A DNA stretch of 64,000 nt from Cyanoderma ruficeps. Its lineage: Eukaryota; Chordata; Aves; Passeriformes; Timaliidae. The notes beneath the pieces were generated by a model. That model ran no database searches. It worked only from the letters and a program-made list of their open reading frames with translations, and was not told the origin of the DNA. The translations under genes and the position numbers were made by a program. Shown in pieces: positions 22,201-33,062 of the stretch. Positions within the stretch are counted from its first letter, which is position 1, and each line of letters starts with the position of its first letter. Where the stretch lies: the NCBI GenBank assembly GCA_008694505.1, contig VZDJ01000223.1, positions 3,685,350-3,749,349 on the forward strand, written 5' to 3'.

Positions 22201-23734
22201 AGCAAGGTCTTTAACCCCAGCTGCCTGCTCAGCCTCTCACCCCGCCTCTGCCCAGGCCTCTGTGCAGAAGCTGCTGCACAAAACCACCGAAACAGGGGCA
22301 CAGGAAGAGTCTCTGGGAGGTTTTTGTCCTTGTGCAGCCCAGGAGGGACGGGGCGATGCTGATCCCGGCGACCGCGCCAGCCTAAATCCATCCTTTCACT
22401 GCTCTAAAGCGTTTGCTTAAGGCAGAGCCTTCTCTGGGGTCCAGGATCTCTTTCTTGCATTTTACGAGGGTTTTTTCCCTAATTATGGAATCTCTTTCAA
22501 TCTAGCCCTCCTTTGATCACAGCTGGCCCCAGAGAGAACTCGTCTTGTCTGGATCGACTGAGAAGGGAAAGAGATGAGAGGCAGAAGTGACCTGCCCGGG
22601 ATGACTAAGAAAATACTCGGCAAAGCAAAGACGTGAACACCAGCTTTGCACAGCCACAGCTTTAGAGAAACTTCAGAACAAACCTTCCTCCGTGTGATCA
22701 GCCACCACATCCTTCCAGGTAAACCACCTCTCGAGGAGGAGCCAGGGGTGAGCCATCAGTTGGCGCTTCCTGAGGCTGCCCTGCTCCCACATGGGATGAG
22801 GATGGACCATCCCTGAGGATCCAGAGGGAATTTCTGAGCCAGGACACCTTCCCGGTGCAGCAGAAAACCATCCCAGTTCAACGGCACAGAGGATTCACCC
22901 CGCTCTGATTCAGCTGACAGATCACAAAAGGTCCTGTATAACCCTTCCCATAAAACCCAGCTAAACGGGATTTCTTCAGAAAAAGGCTATTTTCGGTGCC
23001 ACTCTGATTATTTGCCCTCTGTTGTCCTCCAAGAAGGATACTGTGAAGTTAATGATCCAGCCGTGGAATTTTAAATAGCTGCTTCATGACTAACAACATG
23101 TGCTCCGGATCAGCTCGAGCCTGTATTTACATATTTCCCATGATAACTCAACATATGGTTCTTGTTTGGAACGTGGAGTTGCTCTCTTCGTATTATTACT
23201 TTTTTTTTTTCTTTTCCCCTTTACTTCTTTTCACAATTACAGGGGGAAAAAACTTTTTTTTTTTTTTCTCTTAATTATTGTTAGCCAAGGCCCTGTGCAA
23301 ATAAGAAGCCATGAGGGTGACCAGGAGCCCACTAATGGCTTTGTTTGGGTTCCCACCCGCTCCTGAGCAGGGGACGAGGTCACTCCTTCCCCATCGTGCC
23401 ACGGGATGGGATTTCACAACCCTTCCCTGGCAGTGGCACTCTTCGGGAAGTTCCCACTAATGGTTTGAATTTCTTCCCTTTTGAATTCGCAGTTTTAAGT
23501 ACGTAGAAAATTTGTACAATTTTGGTTGGGTTGGTTGGGGTTTGTTTTTTTTTTCCCCTCTGCCCCCTCCTCTTTTCTTGCCCACATCAAAGCCTTGGCT
23601 GCTGGCTGGATGGAAATGTCCTAACTGCTCTCATGGCACGGCTGGGATCACAGGAATTGGCATTTCCACCTCACGTGTTGTTTTCCCTGAACTCACCTCT
23701 GACAGTTCAACTCCTGAGGGTTCACCTATTTCCT
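19229..23734. other. Intergenic sequence, no gene seen
   Basis: Short frames only. It includes a triplicated GGGGACACTCT at about 20237-20268, an ATTAA-rich stretch at 20873-20910, a NF-E2/MARE-like GCTGAGTCA near 21029, and poly-T runs near 23200 and 23255. One weak MIR-like segment is annotated separately. Confidence 0.6.
22559..22656 (-). mobile_element. Possible MIR-like ancient SINE relic
   Basis: A diverged series GTGACCTGCCC, GGATGACTAAGAAAATAC, GGCAAAGCAAAGAC and GTGAACACCAG follows the order of the reverse-oriented MIR core (tgacctgcccaaggtcac ... ggcaaagc ... gaaccca). Identity is low, so this is tentative. Confidence 0.4.
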
Positions 23735-24060
23735 TAGGGAGATTATTCCACATGGGAACTGGGCTCTAACTTTGGAAAACTGTTCCTTCTACCCGGTCAC
23801 AAACATTATTTCCTTTATTTAATCTCATTGCTCCCCTTTGAACCGGGCTAAACAATTCCCATCCTCCCGGGGTATTTACACCCCTCTCACACTTGCGGGC
23901 AGACACCGTATCCCACCCTCAGTCATCGTTTTGCCAAGCTAAACATATGTAACTCTTTTAATCCTTCCTCATAAATCAGCCCAGCCCTTTCATCATTTTT
24001 ATTGCTCTTCTCTGAATCCCGCCCAATTTGTTGACATTGTTCTGCTCTTTAGGTGCTCAG
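23735..24060 (-). mobile_element. Old CR1/L3-like LINE 3' fragment
   Basis: It follows an older amniote CR1 3' region in reverse orientation: 'gagattattccaca', 'ttttgccaagctaaaca', 'ctcttttaatccttcctca', 'catttttattgctcttctctg' and 'ccaatttgttgacat'. It is much more diverged than the copy at 4312, so it is an old insertion. Confidence 0.75.
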
Positions 24061-24792
24061 GGGATGGATGTTCCAGGTGAAATTTCCCTGGTCCCTGGTT
24101 TGGAGGTTAATTAACACAACCTCCCCCTCTGATTACCTGCACACAGGCCACGGGGCTGAGGCTTGATGCTGCAGCCTCTGCTGAGGGGAAAATGGACCCA
24201 CCGATATCCCCTGGGATAATGAACATGGGATCCCAGCACTGAGAGCCTGCAAACCTCAGTCATGACCTGTTTGGGGAGGTCTGGAGCCCCTGTCACCCCA
24301 CGGGGCTGCATTAGGGGAGGGATTTGGTTCAGCAACGTTTGATGCTCCAGAAGGGCCAGGCAGGAATTTGAACTCAAATTGAAAACCCACCTAAACCTCA
24401 CTGTTAGCAGGAGCAGGTCTGGGACAAAGCCCCTCCAGCCCAAGGTTCCTGGGGAGGTTTTGTTCTGTCCTTGGCCCTTACAGCCAGCACACCTCAAGGT
24501 GACCTCAAGGTGCTCCTCTGTGGTGCCTCAAAGTGAAACCAGAGATTAGGAGAAAATCTCTTCTGGCACCAAAACTTAATTTGCTGATCAGAGCTTTGCC
24601 TTTGGCTCAGACAGAGCCATGTCCTGGGGAGCCCCATCCCACTGCCACACGACCAGGAGTGAGATCCCACACCACTCGTGGTCCTTTCACCTCTGATGGG
24701 GGCCTGCACTCCCCGCTCTGTCACACCAAAACCCCCAGAGCCCTGCAGCACAAAGGGAATTCTCTTTGGATCTCAGTGGTGTCACCATTTAT

Positions 24793-25036
24793 AGACTCAC
24801 AGAGACATTTAGGCCAGAAAACACCTCCAAGATTACCAGTTCTACCTTGGACCAAATGCCACCATGGCCACTAAACCATATCAAAATGTGCCTGGTCTAC
24901 TTGATTTTTGAACACTTTCAGGGATGGTGACTTCACTGTTTCCCTGGGGAACCTGTTCCAATGCTTACCCACTCTTCCAGGGAAGGAAATTTTCCTCAAA
25001 TCCAACCTGAACCTCACCTGGTCCCACCTGGCTTAG
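24793..25036 (-). mobile_element. CR1 LINE 3' fragment, reverse orientation
   Basis: It follows the CR1 consensus in reverse: 'caccatggccactaaaccat', 'ttgaacactttcagggatgg', 'cctggggaacctgttccaat' and 'aaatccaacctgaacctcac'. It belongs to an older avian CR1 subfamily and is moderately diverged. Confidence 0.9.
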
Positions 25037-28000
25037 CATTAGACTATTTGCAGACAAATAGTCCACGATAATAAATACCTGGGTGAGATCAAAAGACCCT
25101 TAAACAGCCTTGATATAAAAAAAAAAAAATTAAAAGATCAGAGCAGTGCAATTTGGTTCTGTTCTTCACCACTTCTCTCCTCTTTGGGAAGGTAACTTTT
25201 GCATTTCAAAGACCCACGTCCCATTGTATGGAGGGAGCCAGGCTGAGCGCTTTGTGCTTCCTTGGTTTTGTCCGGTGGTTGTCCCACTAACCAGCCTCCC
25301 GCCAAGGGAAAGGGATTTCTCCCTTCTCCTGCTGACAGCAGCTTTGCTTTGAAAGGGAGAGTTGTCTGCTTCTTAATTAGTGCTGTCATGAGCTGGTCAC
25401 TCCGGGCTGGGAGTGCAGCAGAGGAGCTCGGCTCTTCACTCCCCGCCGCATCCTGGGGAAGCGATTCCAGCCCTGCTTCAGCTGCGGCTGCCAGGAGCTC
25501 CTGGGGATTCTCCTAATGGCCCCATTCAAGCCATGAAACACCTCTCAGAAGCCTCGCAAATAAACGCAGGGCACTTTAGAGGAAGCGCAGAGATTGATTT
25601 GTTATAAAAGGGTTTCCTTTCAGACCCCAGGTATCCCGAGGTGCCGCACACAATAACGCGGGGCCGGCGTGGATCCTGCTCTGCTCGGGAAGCCCAAAGG
25701 CTGCTCAGCCACACACACAAAACCCATTCAGCTCTGGAGACTTCATAGCACCTATTTACAGAGCCACACGGGCTGTTGTTGCCCTCCCCAGTGTTTGTGT
25801 TCGTCACAAAAGCACCTGAGCAGAGTCTTGGGGCTGGAGTTGTGCTGTGGGATGTGTCACAAACCCACCACAAGTGATGGGACCATCAAACAACTCCAGC
25901 CCCGAGCTCCATCACCCTCCTGTCTCACCCATGAAGTCCAGTAAAAGCCATTCCATCAGCCTGCACAACCTTTCACAAGTGCTCCACAACATTCCTACCT
26001 TTCTTTTTGGTTTTTTTTTTACTTAAATAATATTTGATCTTGAAAAAATTAGCAGCAAATCAAGTTGGAGACTTTTTGACCCAGCTCTGTTGCAGTCAGC
26101 ATCTCTCCATCTCCCTCAGTGCAGGTTTCCAGCTGATTGCTGGGCTCAGAAACACGCATATTTTCCTTTGTGTGTTGATTTGAATCCACACAAAATACAG
26201 GATAACTCTCCTTTGAAGAAAGTGGGAAAGCAGCATGGCAAGGAGCCATCGAGTTACTTTCTGTAATTCGTATTTTCTCTAATGAGAGCCTTTCCAGAAA
26301 GATATTCCCCTGGTTGCTGCACAAGTCAGACAGGTACAACAACAAGTACAGCAGACTTGTCATCCAGAGGTGGCTTTGAACCCGCTCCCAGGACACAGAG
26401 CACTCCTGAACTTTAAAGGTATTTAGATCCCAATCTGCATCTGGGCATTGTGGTTGACCATTTACTCCACTCCCCCATCACATTACGTATCTACCTTTAT
26501 TTTTTCAACAATGACCCAGATGAAAACACGAGATGGGAACAACTTTTGACCTTGAGGCAATTTGTAGGCATCTCAGTTTTTTGACTTGTGTTTGTAAAAA
26601 ATCAGAGGACTTCCACAAACGTGCCTAGCGTATGACTTGCAGCATTTTCCTGAAAATATCACTCCATTTTGCAGATCAGCCCAGCTCAGAACAGTTAGAA
26701 AATAAAATAAAGCACAGTAGGAACACGTGTAGCTTGTGTGCTTCCCATGCCAGAGCACTTTATCAAATCCTACATTTTTCCTGCTAGGATCAGCACAGTA
26801 ACTTCCTCAGGCTTGAGACTGGAGATGAGACAGGATCCTGGACAAATACAGGATTCCCTGACATTACTGCGATACCTTCATGGGAAAAATCAGAATTTTA
26901 ATGAATTTATCAAGAGGTTCCCAGGCCAGAAGGGAAAGTAATAAAGATCCATAACTCAGGCCAGAGCAGCTCCCCGAGTGCAGTCCAATAACTTACACAT
27001 CTCAGATGAGAACAATCCTTTTACTCTTTTAATGACATTTCAAATTTACTACTCTGTGGAGAGATTTCAGATTTTTTGGATGAGTTCTGCCCCTGTGGCT
27101 CCACCTGCCTGTGCTACCCACAGCCCTGGGTCCCTGCTCCTTGCCTGAATACACTTGCAAATGCCCCGCCCTCGACATTTCTATGAATTAAAACAATTAG
27201 TTCCCATGAATTCATCATGGGTACAAGTTTGAAGCGCTCCTTTTGTGAGCGTTGGGGTCATTCAGAGTCACTCCTTGCGGAGACTGAGGAAAGCAGTCGG
27301 GATTTGGATGGGTGGGGACAGCCAAGGGGTCAAGGCGTAATTTCAAAGTGTCCCTCAGGATTTCCTGGCATCGCTTGTGCTGTTGGGATGTATTACAAGA
27401 GTGGGAAAAACGGCACCTCCAAAATCTTTTATCTCTACGATTACGTTTTCAATAGGCTTTAAAAACGCAAGGCCATCCATTAATTTCCTCTCTCAATGGC
27501 AGAAGCACCCGTGAAACTCCAAGCTCAGTTTGGCCCTCGAGCTAAACCCGGTGGCTCTCACAACCTGGAAAGCCTAGGCTGTGCTAACAGGGAGGGAAAA
27601 AAAAAATGTCTTGGAAGAAGAACTTTTCCTTCTTTTGAAGTCAGAATGGATTTGCAAGGGTCTTAAGTGATGAGGGGACAGTTTTAAGTAGAGGGGATAT
27701 GTGTATAATTTTAACCATGTAAATAGTCCTTTGCAGCCTGGGAATCTTCAGACTTTTCAAAGCTTTAGAAGTTGGCACTGCATACTTGTTAAAATCAGTT
27801 TAACCACTTGCCAAGAGGTTTAAAGAAAGACGACACCTATTTTGCATGAATAGTAATATTACTCTGATGAATTTAGTTATACTAATGGGAGAGCTTAGAG
27901 AATATGCTCCTGCCCCTGATGGAATTTTTAAGGCAAATAATAAGCTTCTGGAGGGTGTAACCTAAAACAGACATTTCATAAAAGATTCATCCTTGAACAA

Positions 28001-29349
28001 AAAATGTCATGAAAGCATGAAATGAAAACTAGACGACAATCAGAATTCCTCTTGAAGTGCTTTGTAGTAATTATTTTTAAAAATCCTCACAAAAGGCTCT
28101 ATTCAATTGCAGAATAGCAAGTGAGGTCTGGATGGTTCAAGGCCAAATAATTTCTGCAATGGAAAAAACAGGCTTCAGTTCTTCAGTTCTGATGTAAGGT
28201 ATTGTAAATGGGCAGGAGCTCCAATTATTGCTGTCTTTTCCCCAGCTTCTGTGGGACGTGAATTGCCCACAGATAAACCCCCTGCTCTGCAAAGTGGTGA
28301 CCAGCACCATTTGGAGCTCTGATGCCCCTGGTTCTACAGCATCACTGTGCCCAGATAAGGGTCGGGGGCTTGTGGCACCACCCTTTCATCTCTTTATTCT
28401 CCCTTCCCCTGTCTCATGCAGGAAAAGGCATTTCCCCAGCTGCCAAAACCCAGCCTTGCTCCCTCAGCCCTCTGCACCACGGGGACCAGGCACGGACGGG
28501 GTACAGCCAGGATTCCCCACCTCCTCAGCAGGGAAAAGCCCTTTACACACCCGTGGCATGCCCAGTTCCCATCCCAGGGCGTGTGGGATGTGCTGGACAC
28601 CAGCACGGGGCCATTCCCCTCCTTTGGAGGGTCACAGGGTGGATCCCTGGGGAGGGGAGGAGCAGGCAGAGCAAGGCCAAGGCTTGGCATTGCTCACTGC
28701 AGGTAGAGCTGTGGGAGTTTCCAGTTCCCTCCAAGCCTACCCCACGTCTGCTTTGCCCTGAGGAGCCAGACTTGTGCCCGAAACGTGGGCGACAGCAGCG
28801 TCACTCTTCACCCAGACAATAGAGACTTGTTCACAGCTCGGTGGCAGCCCTGTAAAACTCTGAGCTTTCGAGTGTGTTTGAGTTGGGGCTTAGCTAAACA
28901 AAACTGGTTTTCTCAGCCAGGCTGTGGGATTCTCACAGGCCGTGTGCCTCCCTGTCCGCAGCTCTGACTTGCTCCCGGAATTCCTTCCCCTCTCCCTTCT
29001 TGTTTGTGCTGCTCACCCCTTTGGCAATTCCAATTTAGCGCTGAAAATCCTCCTGCTCCTTCTTAAACCGAGGGCTGACCTGTGTTTAAGACCGTGGTGT
29101 TTGAAGCAGAACCCATTCCCCACCAGAAGATTTTAATTTTAAGCTAAGTGCTGCGCTTTGTTTCCAAATGCTTTATTTAAAATTGCTTCAATGTGTAGTG
29201 TTCTGAAAAATTATTTCCCCTATTCTGAGGCTTTTCTGGCTTTGGATTTTTCCATCCTGATTTTTAGGACTTGTCTTTTTTTCTTTCCTGAGGAGCTACT
29301 ATCCCCCCCTAAATCAGATCTCCTGCAAAAATACCTCTGGACTTTCCAA
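25037..29349. other. Intergenic sequence, no gene seen
   Basis: No recognisable gene. The 27480-28200 part is AT-rich, complex and repeat-poor, including a TTTTGCATGAAT octamer-like stretch near 27840, and is a candidate conserved non-coding element. Surrounding sequence is GC-richer and unremarkable. Confidence 0.6.
27480..28200. promoter_or_regulatory. Candidate conserved non-coding block
   Basis: AT-rich, complex sequence without simple repeats or transposon signature, with many TAAT-type motifs. It contrasts with the GC-rich, low-complexity flanks. The call rests on texture only. Confidence 0.22.
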
Positions 29350-29442
29350 CGAATGTCTCCATGCCTCAGTTTCCACGGGTATAAAAACCCAGGGAGCATC
29401 ATTTCCCTGCCTCAGAGAAGTACAGTGAAACTCAATTAAACC
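29350..29442 (+). mobile_element. Possible MIR-like ancient SINE relic
   Basis: 'atgcctcagtttcc', 'gggtataaaa', 'catttccctgcctcagag' and 'gtgaaactcaattaa' follow the second half of MIR in order (cctcagtttcc ... gtaaaatgggg ... cctcacagg ... attaaat). Diverged, but the order is convincing. Confidence 0.5.
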
Positions 29443-30103
29443 AACTAATGCCTACAAAGGGATCCCGTGTCCTCAGGTGGACAATCTATATGGAAAACAC
29501 GCTGCTGAGAGAGTGCCACGAGCACTCCAGGACAGAGATAGAGCAACAGGAGATCACACAGGGACTTGGCTGTGCTCCTCCTCCCCCAGCCATTCCTCAG
29601 TCTGTGCATCTGTTTTCCCTGAGGGATTTGTTGGGAGCCTGCAAGGGGAGAGCATCAAGGGGAGTTGGGTGCCTGGATGTCCTCTGGAAGGGGACGGGGA
29701 CAGAGCAGCAGTGGCAGTGCCCCTGTGCAAGGTTTGTGCTGGACTTTGTGGAGCTCCTGGAGGGCACAAACAGCTCATGCAGCAGACCCTGAGTGTCCCC
29801 TTCATCCTGAGCCCCTTCAAAACCTTGGAGATGATTGAGCTGCAGTGTTCCTGGGATGTGACAGCCAGAGGAGAAGCGCTGGTGATCGAGGAGCAAGAGC
29901 CAGGGAACGCACAAGGTGCTCAGCCTGGGTTTGATGCAGCTCCTGTCCTGGGCTGGGAGGGGAAGGTTTGGGGTGGGGCAGGTCCTGGAGAGGGCCTGGG
30001 GGCTGTGCTGGAGGCTGATCTCCGAGCTGGAAGTGGTGACAAAACACCACGGGGCTGTACAAGCCCTGCCTGAGGGGCACATCCAGGACACCCACGGGAG
30101 CCA

Positions 30104-30213
30104 CCCTGCCCGGGGCTGTCACCAGCACCGTGCCCCGCCCTGCCCGGGGCTGTCACCAGCACTGTGTCCCACCCTGCCCGGGGCTGTCACCAGCACCGTG
30201 CCCCACCCCGGGC
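30104..30213 (+). repeat. 34-bp tandem repeat, about 3.2 copies
   Basis: CCCTGCCCGGGGCTGTCACC plus AGCACCGTGCCCCA repeats with starts at 30104, 30138 and 30172, with few differences between copies. It is GC-rich with a self-complementary CCCGGG core in each unit. Confidence 0.9.
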
Positions 30214-30529
30214 AACACAGCAGGGGTCAGTCCCACCTGGAACCAGCATGTTGGGGTTTTATGGGGTTGCTCTTCCCTTGGAATGGGTTTTTGGAGCAGC
30301 CTGCTCCATGGCACCCTGATCTGTTGGGGACTGCTGCCCTCCTCCTCCTCCCGATGCACCAGGAACTCTTCCCAGGAGGAGTGAACTGTGTTAATATGCA
30401 TGAACACAACCCAAAAGCCAAACCAGAGCTCCATTTTCCAACAGACAACATGCCTGCCACTCTCTGCAGGCAAGCCTGGGCTGCCTGTGTGATGAACACA
30501 AAGCCATGACTCTGCAAGCACGAGGAAAT

Positions 30530-30760
30530 GCATATTTCATCACCACGACATTCCAGCCACCTACGACCAAAATAATTAATGACTGCTTAATGGCTCCAAC
30601 AGGGTTTGGTTTGTAAGGAGATGAACTTTATTCCCAGTGAAAAGAAAAAGGTATAGAACACTTTGTGCTGGAATAAATAGATATTATTCACTGTTATGTA
30701 TTTATCTAGGTCAGTAATTTCTGTATGACCTAAATAACCTTGGCTTTTGTATTTTTTATA
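30530..30760. promoter_or_regulatory. Candidate regulatory block with two inverted RORE-like motifs
   Basis: ATCTAGGTCA at 30704-30713 (+) and ATTTAGGTCA read on the - strand at 30726-30735 both fit the ROR/REV-ERB element (A/T-rich half followed by TAGGTCA). Their AGGTCA cores form an inverted pair 12 bases apart. The block is AT-rich and also has AATTAATGA homeodomain-like motifs near 30575. Confidence 0.35.
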
Positions 30761-30999
30761 CTTTGTACAACTGTATTTTTCTTCAGTCTTTCCAGAAATG
30801 CTGTTCTGATTCTTTTCAGCCAGAAGGAAACACTGGTTTTTAGTTCACCACTGTTTCAAGGGATGCCAGTGGAAAGGAAGCTAAACCAGCCCCAGGGGCA
30901 GGATGTGTCTCTGGCCATTGCCCCACATGAGCTATCAGCATCCATGGTACCTGCAGAAATCCCATTCCTGAGCAGCCAGATCCTTGGAAAGAGTAGTTG

Positions 31000-32970
31000 G
31001 GATGCCATGGGGTGAAAAGTGTAGTTTTGTAAAAAGCCTGAAGGAATTCAACTTATTTCCTGGGTTCAGGGACCTCAGGTTTCCCATGCTGGAGCTTTAC
31101 TCTGCCATGGCACCCTCCACCCAACACTTCCCACTGTCCCTGAGGGGCAGCAGAACCCTGGGAGCCCTGGCATCCCTCACTGGCATTTCAGCAGCCACAA
31201 GGGTTTTCCCACTTGCCTTGTATATTGACTTTTTTTTTTTTTTTCTGAATTTGTCAGTCTGTCTCCTGTGATTTAAGCAAGATCTGGGCCAGCAGCACGG
31301 AAAGGTTTGGGAAATCCCTGCACCTCTGCCAGGAGAGCGTGTCCCAGGGATTGGGATCGCAGGGAATTAGGAACATCCAAGGAGCACCAGCTATTGTTGG
31401 GTGCTGCAGGTTTAGTGCCAAGTGTCACTACAATATTTATGAAGCTGTTGGCACTCCTGTCCTAGGATGACACATTTTGAGAAGTCATAAACAAATCACC
31501 TTTTCAAGTGGAATTTAAAGCTGTTTTGCAGGATTGTGTTTTCTCTAACAGCCCCATCACTTTTAAGGAAGAAACGTTCGAAATTCAAGTCCTGCAAGTG
31601 CAGTTACTACTCTTTTACTACTCCTTTACTACCACGAGCATCAGCATTACTCAGCTGGAGAACAGGACCAGATCCCATCTCACCACTGGAACCACATCCA
31701 GCCCTTTCAAAGCTCTGGTTTTAAACTAAGATTTACTTCTCCCAGTTGGCTCTGTTCGGAAAGATATTTTAAGGCCTTGGTCTCCCTACAACACGTCCTA
31801 CATTTGCAAAGGGAATTTGTGCATTTCCCCAACAATTCCTGGAGCATTTCGCAGCAATGACAGACAGAAATCCCAACCTCTCCCCATCATGATTTTTCAT
31901 GATGGCTGCTCTTCCAAAGTGCATTTTACCCAGTTCACTGCTCTGCCCCAAATTTCACTCTTCCCTCCAGTTTCTGCTGGGCAGGATGGAGACCTGGTGG
32001 TGCTTTGATAATTTTCAGCCAGCTCCAAAACTGGACATAAACACACACAGGGCTTCAAGCAGCACAGAGCAATCTCAGCACTTAACTCCACATACAAGGT
32101 GAGTTATGCTGGAAAGTCAAAGCTATCAAGAAGCTCTTAAAAGGCATTTAAAAAAATAAAATACAAACTTCAAACAGTCACCATGGGGACAAAATATTCA
32201 AGTGACAGTTTAAGCTGTCAAACATTAACTTTTGATATTTTTATTGCCTTCCATTGGCTACCTTTGGCACATCACCCATCCCACTAATGGCTGCCCTGTT
32301 ATTAATGATGGATTTCATGGTCATTAACTTGAGTTCAGCAAGTCACAGATGACTTTATTAGGCATGACTTCAATAATCACCATTTTAATTGCACAAGCTG
32401 TCCTCTGTGCCCACCCTGAAAACACAAGCTATTTTTAAGTTGAAGCAACATTATCCTTTCCACTGGGCATCATCACAGAGGGCAGCCTGCCAGAAAAAAA
32501 AAAAAACAACAAACCAACCAGCCCCTAAATAAAATGATTCAGGGTAAGAGCTCACCCGTTTCTGTGCTGCTTTGAGGTACAAGCCACATCTGATAAGGCA
32601 GAAGTGAGGCCACAAGAACCACGTTCTGCTCAAGGTCCTAATAAAAAGGCTAAAGGAGAAAGGAGGTGAGATGAGGCCCAGCTGACAGACTGCATCAGGC
32701 TCTGTCTGCTTCAAAAAATACCAAAAAAAAATAAAATCCTTTCACAGCAGCCCTGTAATGAGTGGCTGTGCCCACCCTACCAGGGTGGCACAAGCAGGTG
32801 GCACCAGGAGCAGACACCACGTTGCCCTGCTGGGAATTCCCCCATCTTTACATCACTGTGGATTCCCAAGACGTTTTCCAGGATGGACAAACCAACCCCC
32901 TCGGCTGGGTCTGGCAGGAGAGAAGTGATCCCCTCCTGCCAAGAGAAGGGGGTTTAAAACTAAATCTGAA
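31000..32970. other. Intergenic sequence, no gene seen
   Basis: Mixed composition with T-run 31230-31245 and A-run 32492-32505. The 32100-32460 part is AT-rich and repeat-poor. No frame resembles a known protein. Confidence 0.6.
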
Positions 32971-32974
32971 GGAG

Positions 32975-33062
32975 AGATGTTGGAAGGTGGAAGGTGTCCC
33001 TGCCCCTGTCAGGGGGACTGGAACAGGATAATATTTAAGGCCCCTTCCAACATATTCCAGGA
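32975..33062 (+). mobile_element. CR1 LINE terminal fragment (+ orientation)
   Basis: 'tggaaggtgtccctgcccctg' is shortened here to GGAAGGTGTCCCTGCCCC; with CAGGGGGACTGGAACAGGAT and TTTAAGGCCCCTTCCAACA it matches the last 80 bases of CR1. Confidence 0.85.

Noticed and set aside
29477..30128. Overlapping frames of 100-198 codons at 29.5-30.1 kb
   Set aside because: Frames are open on both strands in GC-rich sequence next to a GC-rich tandem repeat, with no recognisable product.
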